A DNA stretch of 64,000 nt from Hyphomicrobium sp. (lineage in GTDB: Bacteria > Pseudomonadota > Alphaproteobacteria > Rhizobiales > Hyphomicrobiaceae): positions 1 through 64,000 of the forward strand of contig NZ_RXIZ01000013.1 of NCBI RefSeq assembly GCF_003987855.1. Reading direction: 5' to 3'. Under the pieces are notes generated by a model, which saw nothing but the letters and a program-made list of their open reading frames with translations, was not told where the DNA came from and did not search any database. How positions within the stretch are numbered: the stretch's first letter is position 1; each line of letters begins with the position of its first letter. The position numbers and the translations under genes are program-made. Of this stretch, positions 42,120 through 51,669 are shown piece after piece.

Positions 42120-42767
42120 TTAGTTGATCGTTTCCTGGATCAGCTTCTTGGCGTCAGCGGAGTCCCATTTTGCCTCGCCGGCGATGCGGCCGACCTCCAA
42201 GCCGTCCTTGTTGATCAGGATGGTGGTCGGCATGCCGATGAGCTTCAGAGCCATGCCCTGCTTGGCGGTCGGGTCGGCGTAGAGCTTCACGTCATTGGCT
42301 TTCAGGTCATCCAGGAACTTGCGCGAGGCTTCGTAGCCCGCGCGGTCGAGGCTCAGGGCGATCACCTCGAACTTATCGCTGCCAAGCTCCTTCTGGAGGT
42401 TGTTCAGCGCCGGCATTTCCTCGCGACAAGGCCCGCACCACGTGGCCCAGAGATTGAGGAGGACGGTCTTGCCCTTGAGGCTCGAGAGGTGGATCTCCTT
42501 GCCCGCCGCGTCCTGGAAGGTGATGTCGGGGAGCGCCTCAGGTGATTTCTTCGTGACGAAAGCTGCCATTTCGCCGAGCTTAAATGACGCGTCTCCCGAT
42601 GCGCCGACCTCAGGAGCCGACATATTCTGGGCGACAGCGCCAGAATTTGCCGGGCCTCCGTTGTCGAACCGGCCCCCGATAACGTATACGGCGCCGAACC
42701 CGAGCAGCGCCGAGAGCGCCACAATCCAAAGAGCCCTCGAGGGCCGTGCCGCATTTCTCGCTGCCAC
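42120..42767 (-). CDS. TlpA/CycY-family membrane-anchored thiol:disulfide oxidoreductase
   Basis: The 215-aa protein starts at a GTG with AAGGT upstream. An N-terminal anchor ([18 protein letters not shown]) holds a periplasmic thioredoxin fold with [17 protein letters not shown] (active site WCGPC) and the cis-Pro loop IGMPTTILI. Such proteins reduce CuA or cytochrome c apoprotein cysteines during oxidase assembly. This would complement the SCO protein at 19.9 kb. It is divergent from argH, with 38 bp between them. Confidence 0.95.
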   Translation of the reverse strand: MAARNAARPSRALWIVALSALLGFGAVYVIGGRFDNGGPANSGAVAQNMSAPEVGASGDASFKLGEMAAFVTKKSPEALPDITFQDAAGKEIHLSSLKGKTVLLNLWATWCGPCREEMPALNNLQKELGSDKFEVIALSLDRAGYEASRKFLDDLKANDVKLYADPTAKQGMALKLIGMPTTILINKDGLEVGRIAGEAKWDSADAKKLIQETIN

Positions 42768-42805
42768 CTGGTAACCTTGTTCGCTATTCGACTACGGAGC
42801 CGTTC

Positions 42806-44215
42806 GTGACCGACAAGCCCGCCAACGCCATGTGGGGTGGCCGTTTTGCAATGTCTCCTGCGGAGATCATGCAGGAGATAAATGCCTCGATCGGGTTCGA
42901 CAAGGCGCTTGCACCCCAGGACATTCGCGGCTCGAAGGCGCACGCCGAGATGCTGGCGGAAGCCGGCATTATCACGAAAGCGGATGCGCGTGAGATCACA
43001 AAGGGCTTGGACAAGATCAAGGCGGAGATCGACGCGGGCACGTTCGAGTTCTCCAGGGCTCTCGAAGACGTCCACATGAACGTCGAAAGCCGGCTCAAGG
43101 ATATGATCGGCCCGGCGGCAGGGCGCCTTCACACCGCGCGCTCGCGCAACGACCAAGTGGCGACCGATTTCCGCTTGTTCGTGCGCGATGCCGTCGACGG
43201 CATCGATACCGCGCTGGAAAAAGTGCAGTGGGCTCTTGCCGATAAGGCGGAAAAGCATGCCGGCACGGTCATGCCGGGTTTTACGCATCTGCAACCTGCC
43301 CAGCCTGTGACGTTCGGTCATCATCTATTGGCGTACGTCGAGATGATCGCGCGCGATCGCGGCCGGTTCGCGGATGCGCGCAAGCGGCTCAATGAAAGCC
43401 CGCTCGGGTCGGCGGCGCTCGCCGGCACGTCATTCCCGATCGATCGTGAGAAAACGGCGGAAGCGCTCGGATTCGACCGGCCGATGGCCAATTCGCTCGA
43501 CGGCGTGTCGGATCGCGACTTTGCGATGGAAACGCTGGCGGCCGCGACCATCACGGCCGTGCATTTCTCCCGCCTCGCCGAAGAGATCGTGATCTGGATG
43601 ACGCCGCAGTTCGGCTTCGTGAAGCTGTCGGATCGCTTCACGACAGGGTCGTCGATCATGCCGCAGAAGCGCAATCCGGATGCCGCCGAGCTTGCCCGCG
43701 CCAAGGTCGGGCGCATCGCCGCGGCATTCCAAGGCCTGGTCATCGTGATGAAAGGTCTTCCGCTCGCCTATTCAAAGGACATGCAGGAAGACAAGGAAAC
43801 GACGTTCGACGCGCTGTCGAGCCTGCGTCTCGTCATGGCGGCGATGGCTGGCATGGTCGCCGATCTGGAGCCCAACGTCGACGCCATGCGGGCGGCGGCC
43901 GGGCGGGGCTATTCGACTGCGACCGATCTGGCAGACTGGCTGGTGCGGGAGCTGAAGATGCCGTTCCGGGAGGCGCATCACGTCACCGGTTCGATCGTCA
44001 AGGCGGCCGAGACGAAGGGAATCGATCTCGATCAGCTTTCACTCGAAGAGATGCAAAAGGTCGAGCCGCGCATCACAAAAGCCGTATTCTCGGTGCTGTC
44101 TGTGGAGAATTCGGTGAAAAGCCGGACCAGCTATGGGGGAACCGCGCCACAGAACGTCGTCAAAATGGCGCGTCAGTGGCTTCGCAGGTTGGAAAAGGGA
44201 CGCGGGAAGGTCTAA
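42806..44215 (+). CDS. argH: Argininosuccinate lyase
   Basis: ASL cleaves argininosuccinate to arginine and fumarate. I start at the GTG at 42806 ([14 protein letters not shown], 469 aa), which has GGAG 6 nt upstream; the track start at 42746 lies in the divergent tlpA gene. The signature [12 protein letters not shown] with its catalytic loop Ser is intact, as are [40 protein letters not shown] and DRFTTG. The order argH-lptM-lysA is typical of alphaproteobacteria. Confidence 0.97.
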   Translation: MTDKPANAMWGGRFAMSPAEIMQEINASIGFDKALAPQDIRGSKAHAEMLAEAGIITKADAREITKGLDKIKAEIDAGTFEFSRALEDVHMNVESRLKDMIGPAAGRLHTARSRNDQVATDFRLFVRDAVDGIDTALEKVQWALADKAEKHAGTVMPGFTHLQPAQPVTFGHHLLAYVEMIARDRGRFADARKRLNESPLGSAALAGTSFPIDREKTAEALGFDRPMANSLDGVSDRDFAMETLAAATITAVHFSRLAEEIVIWMTPQFGFVKLSDRFTTGSSIMPQKRNPDAAELARAKVGRIAAAFQGLVIVMKGLPLAYSKDMQEDKETTFDALSSLRLVMAAMAGMVADLEPNVDAMRAAAGRGYSTATDLADWLVRELKMPFREAHHVTGSIVKAAETKGIDLDQLSLEEMQKVEPRITKAVFSVLSVENSVKSRTSYGGTAPQNVVKMARQWLRRLEKGRGKV

Positions 44216-44273
44216 AAATTCTGGGACGGTAGCCTGCAGCAGCGGGCTGACGGGGTTTGGGAGTGATTTCAGC

Positions 44274-44498
44274 ATGGCCGCGCTTTTGCGCAGCTCGAAA
44301 ACGTTGATGACCGTGGCACTTCTCAGCGCCGCGGCAATCGGGCTTGCGGGCTGTGGCGTCAAGGGACCGCTGGAGCCGCCGCCGGGCGCCAAGGCGGCAG
44401 GTGAAGCGAAGTCGGCCAACGCTGCGGATCCGGGCAAGAATTCGGACGCGCCGCCGAAGCCGCACGAGTCCTTCATTCTGGACCCGTTGCTGCGCTAG
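44274..44498 (+). CDS. lptM: LptM-like small lipoprotein (LPS translocon maturation)
   Basis: The protein is 74 aa from the ATG at 44274. The track start at 44133 overlaps argH. A type II signal peptide with lipobox LAGC leads into CGVKGPLEPPPGAKA, the conserved CGxxGPLxxP start of LptM (YifL). LptM assists correct disulfide formation in the LptDE complex. It sits between argH and lysA, the classic position of this lipoprotein. Confidence 0.9.
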   Translation: MAALLRSSKTLMTVALLSAAAIGLAGCGVKGPLEPPPGAKAAGEAKSANAADPGKNSDAPPKPHESFILDPLLR

Positions 44499-44592
44499 CG
44501 GCTGGCTGTTGATCCGGCAGCCGCAACGACAGCTTGACCTTTCGGGCATTTTCCGGTGAAGCGGATGCTTCTCATCCGCTAGAAGCGTTTCC

Positions 44593-45858
44593 ATGCATCA
44601 TTTCCACTACAAGGCAGGTATCCTCCATGCGGAGGATGTGAGCCTCGCGCAGGTCGCTGCGGAGGTCGGAACTCCGTTCTATTGCTATTCGACGGCAACG
44701 CTCGTTCGGCACTACGAGGTTCTGGCCAAAGCGTTCGCTGGCCAGAACGCGCTCATCTGCTTTGCCGTTAAAGCCAACTCGAACCAGGCCGTGCTGAAGA
44801 CGATGGCGCAGCTCGGCGCGGGCATGGATGTCGTCTCGGAAGGTGAGCTGCGCCGCGCGCGCGCCGCCGGCGTTCCGGCATCGAAGATCATCTTCGCGGG
44901 TGTCGGCAAGACGCGGGATGAAATGGGCTACGCGCTCGAACAGGGCATTCTCGGCTTCAATGTCGAGAGCGAGCCCGAGCTTCAAGCCCTCAGCGACGTC
45001 GCGAGCGCTGCCGGCAAAACCGCGTCAATTGCGATCCGGGTCAATCCGGACGTCGACGCTAAAACACATGCGAAGATCTCCACCGGCAAGGCGGAGAACA
45101 AGTTCGGCGTGCCTTACGTCGATGCGCGCCGTCTTTACGCCGAGGCCGCTAAGCTGCCGGGCATCAAGATCTCCGGCATTCATATGCACATAGGCAGCCA
45201 GATCACCGATCTCGCGCCATTCCGGGACGCCTTTCGGCTGATGGCGGATCTCGCGCGCGATCTCAAGGCGCACGGTCTGGCGCTCGAGCATCTCGACATA
45301 GGCGGCGGACTTGGCGTGCCCTACCGTGGCGCGAACGATATTCCCCCGACGCCGGACGAATACGCGGCCGTGGTGAAGGAGCAGCTCGGCAGCCTCGGTC
45401 TCAAGATCGTCATGGAGCCGGGCCGCATGATCGTGGGCAACGCCGGCGTGCTCGTGACGAAGGTCATCTACGTCAAGGAAGGCGCCGACAAGACTTTCAC
45501 GATCGTGGATGCCGCCATGAACGACCTCATTCGGCCAACGCTCTATGAGGCCTATCACGACATCTGGCCGGTGCGGGAGGCGTGTAGCGACCTCTCGCCG
45601 ATCCAGCAGGATATTGTCGGCCCGGTCTGCGAAACGGGAGATTTTCTCGCGGAGGACCGGACGTTACCGCCGGTCGGACCCGGTGATCTCATCGCGGTGA
45701 TGACAGCGGGCGCGTACGGCGCGGTGATGTCATCGACATACAATAGCCGTCTGCTGGTGCCAGAAGTTCTCGTCAACGGGGACGCCTACGCGGTCGTCCG
45801 GCCAAGACCCAGCTATGACGATCTGATGTCCGCCGATCATCTGCCACCGTGGCTTTAG
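44593..45858 (+). CDS. lysA: Diaminopimelate decarboxylase
   Basis: The 421-aa PLP enzyme (alanine-racemase fold type III) makes lysine from meso-DAP. It begins MHHFHYKAGILHAEDVSLAQVAAEVGTPFYCYSTATL. The PLP lysine is in ICFAVKANSNQAVL. The His, Gly and Glu motifs are GIHMHIGSQITD, DIGGGLGVPY and MEPGRMIVGNAG, and the substrate Cys is in GPVCETGDFLAEDR. The length is normal. It finishes the pathway served by dapD and dapE in this window. Confidence 0.97.
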   Translation: MHHFHYKAGILHAEDVSLAQVAAEVGTPFYCYSTATLVRHYEVLAKAFAGQNALICFAVKANSNQAVLKTMAQLGAGMDVVSEGELRRARAAGVPASKIIFAGVGKTRDEMGYALEQGILGFNVESEPELQALSDVASAAGKTASIAIRVNPDVDAKTHAKISTGKAENKFGVPYVDARRLYAEAAKLPGIKISGIHMHIGSQITDLAPFRDAFRLMADLARDLKAHGLALEHLDIGGGLGVPYRGANDIPPTPDEYAAVVKEQLGSLGLKIVMEPGRMIVGNAGVLVTKVIYVKEGADKTFTIVDAAMNDLIRPTLYEAYHDIWPVREACSDLSPIQQDIVGPVCETGDFLAEDRTLPPVGPGDLIAVMTAGAYGAVMSSTYNSRLLVPEVLVNGDAYAVVRPRPSYDDLMSADHLPPWL

Positions 45859-45895
45859 GCCAAAAAAGTTTTTATCGCGTTTTTTCTGTTTGCAC

Positions 45896-45929
45896 TTGAC
45901 GCAAACTCGAATTGCACTACATGCAATTC
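45896..45929 (+). promoter_or_regulatory. Promoter with overlapping operator, possibly leaderless, of the XRE regulator
   Basis: TTGACG (45896-45901) and TACATG (45918-45923) with a 16-bp spacer place the start of transcription near 45930, which is the ATG. A perfect inverted repeat GAATTGCA-CTACA-TGCAATTC (45909-45929) covers the -10 region and ends one base before the ATG. No Shine-Dalgarno sequence is present. This suggests a leaderless, self-repressed gene. Confidence 0.5.
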
Positions 45930-46274
45930 ATGTCGAAGCGCCCGAAGCCTAAAAGCATCGATGACCGCATCGCAGAGATCTGCGAGCGGCTTGCGAATGC
46001 GCGCAAGCTTTCAGGTCTGACGCAATCGACAGTCGCAGATGCGATGGGGCTATCGAACAGCCAATATTCGCGCATCGAGAACGGCGCCACCGATATGACG
46101 CTCAGGCAATTTCTAGTGGCCTGCGAAGAGGTTCGTCTCGATCCGTCCCTGCTGTTTGCAAACCCCGTCGACACGGAGGTCGCCGACCTCCAGACGCGAT
46201 TGCGCGCGTCGGAGGGAAAACTGGCGGCCATCACCCGGATGCTCAAGAGCGACAAGGACATCTGGGAAAGCTGA
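45930..46274 (+). CDS. XRE-family helix-turn-helix regulator
   Basis: The protein is 114 aa from the ATG at 45930 (MSKRPKPKSIDDR); the TTG/ATG starts upstream fall in the operator. The Cro/CI-type HTH is ICERLANARKLSGLTQSTVADAMGLSNSQYSRIENGATDMTLRQFLVACEEVRLDPSLLF. The C-terminal part (DLQTRLRASEGKLAAITRML) is helical and may dimerise. The VWA gene starts 12 nt later, so the two form an operon. It probably binds the inverted repeat at its own promoter. Confidence 0.9.
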   Translation: MSKRPKPKSIDDRIAEICERLANARKLSGLTQSTVADAMGLSNSQYSRIENGATDMTLRQFLVACEEVRLDPSLLFANPVDTEVADLQTRLRASEGKLAAITRMLKSDKDIWES

Positions 46275-46286
46275 AAGGACGACGAC

Positions 46287-47117
46287 ATGACGGAAGATAC
46301 ACCGGAAGCTCAGTCCACTTCGAAGCCGACCAAGACCGCTATCACGATGGTTCTCGACCGATCCGGGTCGATGGACGCCTGCCGCGACGCCACAATCGAA
46401 AGCGTGAACGCCTACCTGACCAAGACCCGCGCCGATCAAAACCTGAAAGATTCTGATTTCGAACTCGCAATCTTCGATACCGAGGCCTACGACGTCATTC
46501 GGCGCGGCGACCTCGTCGCGACGAGGGACATCGCACGCGACGAATTCGAGCCACGCAGCGGCACGCCCCTGCTGGACGCGGTCGGACGGGGAATCGACGG
46601 TCTCGATCGACGCGCGCGTGACGACAACGCAATCCTGGTGGTCGTGACGGACGGATTAGAGAATTCGAGCCGCAAGCATACCTATGAAAGCATCAAAGCG
46701 CTTCTCGATGAGCGTCAGAAGAAGGGCTGGCTGGTGCTCTTTCTCGGCGCTGGGCTCGAGAGCGCGCGTGAAGGCATTCGCATGGGTGTGCAATCTGCAA
46801 ACGTTGCGAGCATAGCAGTCGACCAAGCCTGTCTGAGGGCATCAATGGATGCGATGGCCGAAGCAAATGCCGTCTACGCCGCTGCCCCGTCCGTTTCCGC
46901 GAGGCGAATGTTCGTCGATAACGAAAAATTCTCGCCAGAAACGCGCGCGGCGATGGGAGATAGCACCGGCGGACGCGGGCTTCTGGGCGCTTCAGGTAGC
47001 GGCTTGAAGAAGAAATTTTTTAACCGCAAGCCGTCGGGGGCGACCATGCCGAAAGCTCCTCCAGCGCGTGAGGCCGACACTTGGTCGGGCGCCAACGAGG
47101 ACGCTTGGCGCAAATAA
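46287..47117 (+). CDS. VWA-domain protein
   Basis: The 276-aa protein has a von Willebrand factor A domain at about residues 17-185. The MIDAS motif DRSGSM (DxSxS), the conserved Thr in SGTPLLDAV and the Asp in VVTDGLENSS are intact, so it likely binds Mg2+/Mn2+. No signal peptide or membrane segment is seen, so it is cytoplasmic. The tail is Gly/Ser/Lys-rich (GGRGLLGASGSGLKKKFF). It is preceded by AAAGGA and coupled to the XRE gene. No AAA+ MoxR partner lies nearby, which is unusual for a VWA protein. Confidence 0.88.
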   Translation: MTEDTPEAQSTSKPTKTAITMVLDRSGSMDACRDATIESVNAYLTKTRADQNLKDSDFELAIFDTEAYDVIRRGDLVATRDIARDEFEPRSGTPLLDAVGRGIDGLDRRARDDNAILVVVTDGLENSSRKHTYESIKALLDERQKKGWLVLFLGAGLESAREGIRMGVQSANVASIAVDQACLRASMDAMAEANAVYAAAPSVSARRMFVDNEKFSPETRAAMGDSTGGRGLLGASGSGLKKKFFNRKPSGATMPKAPPAREADTWSGANEDAWRK

Positions 47118-47139
47118 AAATTGCAGCGAATCGAGAATG

Positions 47140-47168
47140 CAGGCCGGGAGCGATTCCGGCCTGTTTTC
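47140..47168 (+). terminator. Intrinsic terminator of the XRE-VWA operon
   Basis: CAGGCCGG-GAGCGATT-CCGGCCTG followed by TTTTC is an 8-bp perfect stem 22 nt after the VWA stop. It lies between convergent genes. Confidence 0.8.
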
Positions 47169-47199
47169 ATTGGAACGTTTGATTCTACAGGCGCGCCGC

Positions 47200-48483
47200 T
47201 CAGTTCTGTAAGGCGCTTGCTGGCGATTGCGGATTGCCGCTGCAGCCAGGGCAACGGCGAAGTGTGGGCGGGTGCTTCCTAAAGGCCATCGCGCTGTCGA
47301 GCACGCGCAAGCAGGTTTCAGACGGGGCTTCGGTATCGATGCTGACACCTGAAAACCCGATCACTTCGCCGGCGAGATCGACGACGCGGGTGCAGATCAC
47401 GCGCAAGTGCCTGTCGCCGAATATGTAGCTTTCGGTGATCGGGTCATCGCTCAGCTTCGATTGGTCGAGGATGCGCTTCACGGTCGCCAAGGTCGGGCCG
47501 CTCATCACGTCCCAAATGGTTTTGCCTTCGAGTTCGAGGCCCGTCATGTTGTGAATGCTTGCGAACCTGTCGTTGGCGCGAACGTGGCGGAAGTTCATAT
47601 CCAAAAAGCAGAGGCCGACCGGTGCCTGCTTGTAGAGCGTGGCGAGCTGGTGCAGCTGCTGGAAGGGGGAATCGTCGAGCGGTTCGCTCGTCTCTTCGCC
47701 GGACGCAAACTCATCGAGGGCGCGCCGCGCGTCTGCAGGCGCCATGGGCTTACCGTACAGCCAGCCTTGTCCCAAATCGCAGCCCAGTTCGCGCAGCACG
47801 GCCTCCTCTTCGGGTGTTTCCACGCCTTCGGCGACGACCGTGATGGCAAGGCTCTGCCCAAGGCCGATGATGGCGGCGGCGATGCGCCTCTTGCTTCGGT
47901 CGCGGTGAAGCGCGCGAACGAAGCGGGCGTCGATCTTGAGCTTGCGGAAGGGAAACGCTTCGAGCCGGGCAAGGCTCGAATAGCCGGTGCCGAAATCGTC
48001 GAGTGCGACTTTGATCCCCATGCCATCGAGTTCCGCGACGTGGGCGTAGGCCGCCTCCTCGTCGGAGATCAGCGAACCTTCGGTAACTTCGACCTGGAAC
48101 CGGTCGAGGGGAAATCCGGTGACACGGACGGTGTCGGCGAACGTCCTCGGGAAGCCGTTCTGGATCAACTGCTTAGGCGAGAGGTTGAACGCCAGGAAGA
48201 ATTTGCCGGGCCAAGTTGCGGCTACGGGGCAAGCCAGCTGCACCAGATGGTTGAAGAGCCGATCAATAAGATCGTGCTGTTCCAGTTCCAAAATGAATTC
48301 GGCGGGCGGGATCGCGCCGCGGGCCGGATCGGTCCATCGCGCCAGGACCTCGAAGCCTCGCAACGCACCTGATCGAATATCGACAATTGGTTGAAATGCC
48401 GGCCAAATATGCTCATTCTCAATCGCGAAAGACAAGCGGGCGCCAACGGTTGATCCGCTGTCGCCAAGTGTGGGAACGAGCAT
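47200..48483 (-). CDS. EAL-domain protein with a C-terminal PAS domain (probable c-di-GMP phosphodiesterase)
   Basis: The protein is 427 aa from the ATG at 48483, with AAGGAAG 5 nt upstream; the track start at 48561 has none. The EAL domain is at about 20-270. The signature is EVL rather than EAL (FEVLARW), and the metal/catalytic residues are present: NLSPKQL, EVTEGSL, DDFGTGYSSL, LKIDARF, AEGVET and QGWLYGKP. From about 285 a PAS-like domain follows (LATLYKQAPVGLCFLDMNFRHVRANDRFASIHNM), ending in a CPGCSG pair. No GGDEF or membrane segment is seen. The EAL-first, PAS-last order is uncommon. Confidence 0.92.
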   Translation of the reverse strand: MLVPTLGDSGSTVGARLSFAIENEHIWPAFQPIVDIRSGALRGFEVLARWTDPARGAIPPAEFILELEQHDLIDRLFNHLVQLACPVAATWPGKFFLAFNLSPKQLIQNGFPRTFADTVRVTGFPLDRFQVEVTEGSLISDEEAAYAHVAELDGMGIKVALDDFGTGYSSLARLEAFPFRKLKIDARFVRALHRDRSKRRIAAAIIGLGQSLAITVVAEGVETPEEEAVLRELGCDLGQGWLYGKPMAPADARRALDEFASGEETSEPLDDSPFQQLHQLATLYKQAPVGLCFLDMNFRHVRANDRFASIHNMTGLELEGKTIWDVMSGPTLATVKRILDQSKLSDDPITESYIFGDRHLRVICTRVVDLAGEVIGFSGVSIDTEAPSETCLRVLDSAMAFRKHPPTLRRCPGCSGNPQSPASALQN

Positions 48484-48755
48484 TATTCTTCCTTGGTCTA
48501 GGTCGGCTACGCCGGGACACTTCCGTATGCGTCCAATCTGGGCTTGATACTCATTTACCAAACACGGTCAATCTCTGGTTGCCTCGTTAAATGCGGGCGA
48601 ATTGACACGTCTGCGGCAACTCCTGATGGAACGGGGATTTCTCTCGGGATCAAATACGTTCTTCGGAAGAACGTAACGCGCTGGCCACGCCTAACCAGGG
48701 GAAGTTTGCGTTTTGTTAACGTGCGGGTCCGGAGGGCCGTGATAGCTTAACTTGC

Positions 48756-51479
48756 ATGGCAGCCCCCACGAGCAGGGACCCCGGTCCCGAGATGTCGCGA
48801 TCGTTCGCGCGGAAAGTCCGTCTCAGCACGTTTGCGTTGTTTTTCGAACGCCTTTGGCCGCGGTTGTGGCTGGTCATCGGCGTGGCGATGCTGTTCGCGA
48901 TCCTGTCGTTTCTTGGCCTATGGCCCAATCTCGAGCCGCTGCCGCACAAGATCCTGCTCCTCGGCTTCGGAGCGGCGGCGATTGCCGCCATCATCTATGC
49001 GGTCCGGATTCCGTGGCCGACGCGGGATGAAGCGATCCGGCGCATCGAGCGCCGTTCCGGCGTCCCTCACCGTCCGGCGACATCCTACGAAGACACGCTT
49101 ACGTCCGGCGCATCTGATACGGCGACGGTTGCCCTGTGGGAGGCACATCGGCAGCGTTTGGCGCGCGCCATTCAAAGGCTGAAAGTCGGCAATCCTGCGC
49201 CGCGAACGGATCGGCTCGATCCCTGGGCGCTGCGCGGTCTGCTGCTCCTGCTGCTCATCCCGGTCGCGGCGATGACGACGGGCAATTTGGGTGACCGGCT
49301 GGCGTCGGCATTCCGCTTTGCCTCAGCCGAGCAGGGTCCGCCTGCGCGGATGGACGCTTGGGTCACGCCACCACCTTACACCGCGCTGCCTCCGATCCTT
49401 CTTGCGGATGGATCGAAGCAGGCGAGCGAGGACGCGCAGGAGCGCGGCAAGTTCTTCGAAGTGCCGGACAAGAGCCAGCTCACCCTGCGCGGCGTCGGCT
49501 TTGATGGCAGCGGGGTCAAGCTCGAGGTTCTGGCCGACGGCGCGACAGAACCCGTCATCGTCGAGCCGGAGAAGCCGAAGGCTGGCGAACCCGCGAAAGA
49601 GGCCGTCGCGTCGAATGCGGGGGCATCCAACGTTTCAGAAGTCCGCTACGAGATCCGCAAGTCGGCGCGCGTGCGGGCGCTCAATGGCAGCCGTGAGCTC
49701 GGATTATGGACGTTCGACGTCGTTGCCGACGAACTTCCGAAGATTGCGTTGACGAAAGACATCAGCGGGACACCGCGCGGTTCGATGCGCGTGGTCTATA
49801 AGGCTGAAGATGATTACGGCGTGCAAAGCGCCGAGGTGAAAGTGCGCAAGCTGCCGCCGCCGCCCGTCGATCCGTCGAAGGCCTGGGCGCAGCCGCCGCC
49901 GATCGTCGGAACGCCGTTGCCGCCGGAGCCGCCTCCGGTCATGAGCCTCAAGATCCCGCGCCCCGGGGCCAAGACGGTCGACACGTCGACGCTGATCGAA
50001 GTAGGCGAAAATCCGCTCGCCGGTCAGCGCGTGGAGCTTTGGCTCGAGGCGACGGACGTCGGTGGACAGATCGGACGCAGCAAGCCGATCCAAATCGTGC
50101 TGCCTGCTCGTCGCTTCAAGAATCCCTTGGCGCGCGCGCTCGTCGAACAGCGCCGTCTGCTCGCAGAAGATTCGCGCTACCGGCCGATGGTCGTTCGCGC
50201 ACTCGATGCTCTGACGATGGAGCCTGAAGGTTTCATCACCGATGACGGCGTGTTTCTCGGCATGCGTTCGGTTTTCCACCGCCTCGATCGCGATGGCTCA
50301 CGCGAAACGATCAACGGGGCGATCGCGGATCTGTGGCAGATCGCGTTGAAGGTCGAGGATGGCGATCTCTCGCAGGCGGAAAAGGCGCTGAAAGATGCAC
50401 AGGATCGACTTTCGGACGCCATTCAGAAGGGCGACGACAAGGACATCCAGGACGCGATGGCGGAGCTGAAGAAGCGGCTCAACGATTACCTCAACGAGAT
50501 GCAGAAAAACGCCGAGAAGGAGAACCCGTCTCCCGGCGATCAGCAGAACGACCAAAACGATCAGCTCGGCCAGCAAGATCTCGATCAGATGATGAAGGAT
50601 CTTGAAAAGAGCGCGCGCGAGGGCTCGCGCGAAGAGGCCGAGCAAATGCTGTCGGAAATGCGCGAGCTGATGGATCGCCTGCAGGCGGCGAACTCGCCGG
50701 AAGCGCGGGCGCAGCAGCAGCGCGCCCAGCAGATGATGAAGAAGCTCAACGAACTCAGCGATCTCACCGGCAAGCAGCAGCAGCTGATGGACGATACCTT
50801 CGGCGAGCGGCGAAAGCAGGAAGGCGAGGGTGGCTCGCAGCAGGATCAGCAGGGGCAGGGATCACCCCACGCGGGCAAGAACGGTCAAAAGGGCCAGGGC
50901 CAGCAGCAGCGCGGCGGCCAGGAAGGCATGCAGGCCGACCAGGACGGCGGCGGCGAGCAAGGCGAAGGACAGCAGGGCGAGGGTGGCCGTCCGGGCGGAC
51001 AGCAGCAGCGGCGCGGCAAGGGCAGCCTGCAAGACCGGCAGGCGCAGCTTCGCAACGAACTCGACAAGCTGAAGAAGGATCTCGAGCAGATGGGCGCCGG
51101 CGATCCCGATAAGCTCGGGAACGCGCAGGATTCGATGGGCAAGGCCGAGGATGCGCTGAAGCAGGGCGATCTCGACGAGGCGGCCAACCAGCAAGGCCAG
51201 GCGCTCGATCAGATGCGCCAGAGCGCCCAGCAAATGGCGCAGCAGATGCAGCAGAACGCGCAGCAGCGTCTTGGCCGCGGCGGTTCATCCCCGCGCGATC
51301 CGTTCGGGCGGCCGCAGCGCGCGCAGGGGCCGGACTTCGGCAACTCGGTGAAAGTGCCGGATGCGATCGACGCGCAGCGCGCCCGCGAAATTCTGGAAGA
51401 GCTGCGCAAACGGTCCGGCGAAAGCCTGCGTCCGCAGGACGAACTCGAATACATCGACCGGCTGTTGAAGCGGTTCTAA
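48756..51479 (+). CDS. TIGR02302/DUF4175-family large membrane protein
   Basis: The 907-aa protein has two N-terminal membrane helices (about 33-52 and 62-85) and a third near 158-178. A large periplasmic-type region (190-480) follows, then an acidic/Gln-rich helical C-terminus rich in KAD, QQM and GQQ. VRIPWPTRDEAIRRIERRSGVPHRPATSYEDTL and MDAWVTPPPYTALPPILL are diagnostic of the DUF4175 (TIGR02302) family, restricted mainly to alphaproteobacteria. The function is unknown. Low-complexity Gln runs from about residue 640 create the many antisense ORFs listed in the track. Confidence 0.92.
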   Translation: MAAPTSRDPGPEMSRSFARKVRLSTFALFFERLWPRLWLVIGVAMLFAILSFLGLWPNLEPLPHKILLLGFGAAAIAAIIYAVRIPWPTRDEAIRRIERRSGVPHRPATSYEDTLTSGASDTATVALWEAHRQRLARAIQRLKVGNPAPRTDRLDPWALRGLLLLLLIPVAAMTTGNLGDRLASAFRFASAEQGPPARMDAWVTPPPYTALPPILLADGSKQASEDAQERGKFFEVPDKSQLTLRGVGFDGSGVKLEVLADGATEPVIVEPEKPKAGEPAKEAVASNAGASNVSEVRYEIRKSARVRALNGSRELGLWTFDVVADELPKIALTKDISGTPRGSMRVVYKAEDDYGVQSAEVKVRKLPPPPVDPSKAWAQPPPIVGTPLPPEPPPVMSLKIPRPGAKTVDTSTLIEVGENPLAGQRVELWLEATDVGGQIGRSKPIQIVLPARRFKNPLARALVEQRRLLAEDSRYRPMVVRALDALTMEPEGFITDDGVFLGMRSVFHRLDRDGSRETINGAIADLWQIALKVEDGDLSQAEKALKDAQDRLSDAIQKGDDKDIQDAMAELKKRLNDYLNEMQKNAEKENPSPGDQQNDQNDQLGQQDLDQMMKDLEKSAREGSREEAEQMLSEMRELMDRLQAANSPEARAQQQRAQQMMKKLNELSDLTGKQQQLMDDTFGERRKQEGEGGSQQDQQGQGSPHAGKNGQKGQGQQQRGGQEGMQADQDGGGEQGEGQQGEGGRPGGQQQRRGKGSLQDRQAQLRNELDKLKKDLEQMGAGDPDKLGNAQDSMGKAEDALKQGDLDEAANQQGQALDQMRQSAQQMAQQMQQNAQQRLGRGGSSPRDPFGRPQRAQGPDFGNSVKVPDAIDAQRAREILEELRKRSGESLRPQDELEYIDRLLKRF

Positions 51480-51514
51480 GTCGAGCGACCGCGCGACTGC
51501 TTCCGATGCCTCCA

Positions 51515-51598
51515 TCAACGCTGACGGCCTAGAGGCCGTCGGTCGGGGAAGAAGAGCGCTTCGATCCGCTCGATCAGATGTTCGATGGCACGCAGCAT
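51515..51598 (-). CDS. Candidate 27-aa small protein with a hairpin over its ribosome-binding site
   Basis: On the minus strand GGAG lies 7-8 nt before an ATG that opens MLRAIEHLIERIEALFFPDRRPLGRQR. The first 17 residues form an amphipathic helix, a common form of small membrane-binding proteins. The GGAG lies in the 3' arm of the perfect hairpin at 51603-51631. It is too short for the track. It is divergent from the LysR gene. Confidence 0.4.
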   Translation of the reverse strand: MLRAIEHLIERIEALFFPDRRPLGRQR

Positions 51599-51602
51599 GT
51601 GC

Positions 51603-51631
51603 GTTCTCCGAGGTAATGTGCTGCGGAGAAC
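51603..51631 (-). promoter_or_regulatory. Hairpin sequestering the small-ORF ribosome-binding site
   Basis: GTTCTCCG-N13-CGGAGAAC is a perfect 8-bp inverted repeat. In the minus-strand transcript the 3' arm holds the GGAG that would serve the ATG at 51598, so folding would block initiation. It could instead be a DNA operator. Confidence 0.45.
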
Positions 51632-51669
51632 GGTGCGCTTCATGGGCGCGCGGAACAAACGGCATTGCT

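Noticed and set aside
50800-51300. Gln/Gly-rich repetitive codons in the DUF4175 gene resembling a tandem repeat array
   Set aside because: Low-complexity coding sequence (QQ, GQ, GGQ), not an ordered DNA repeat; no CRISPR-like spacing.
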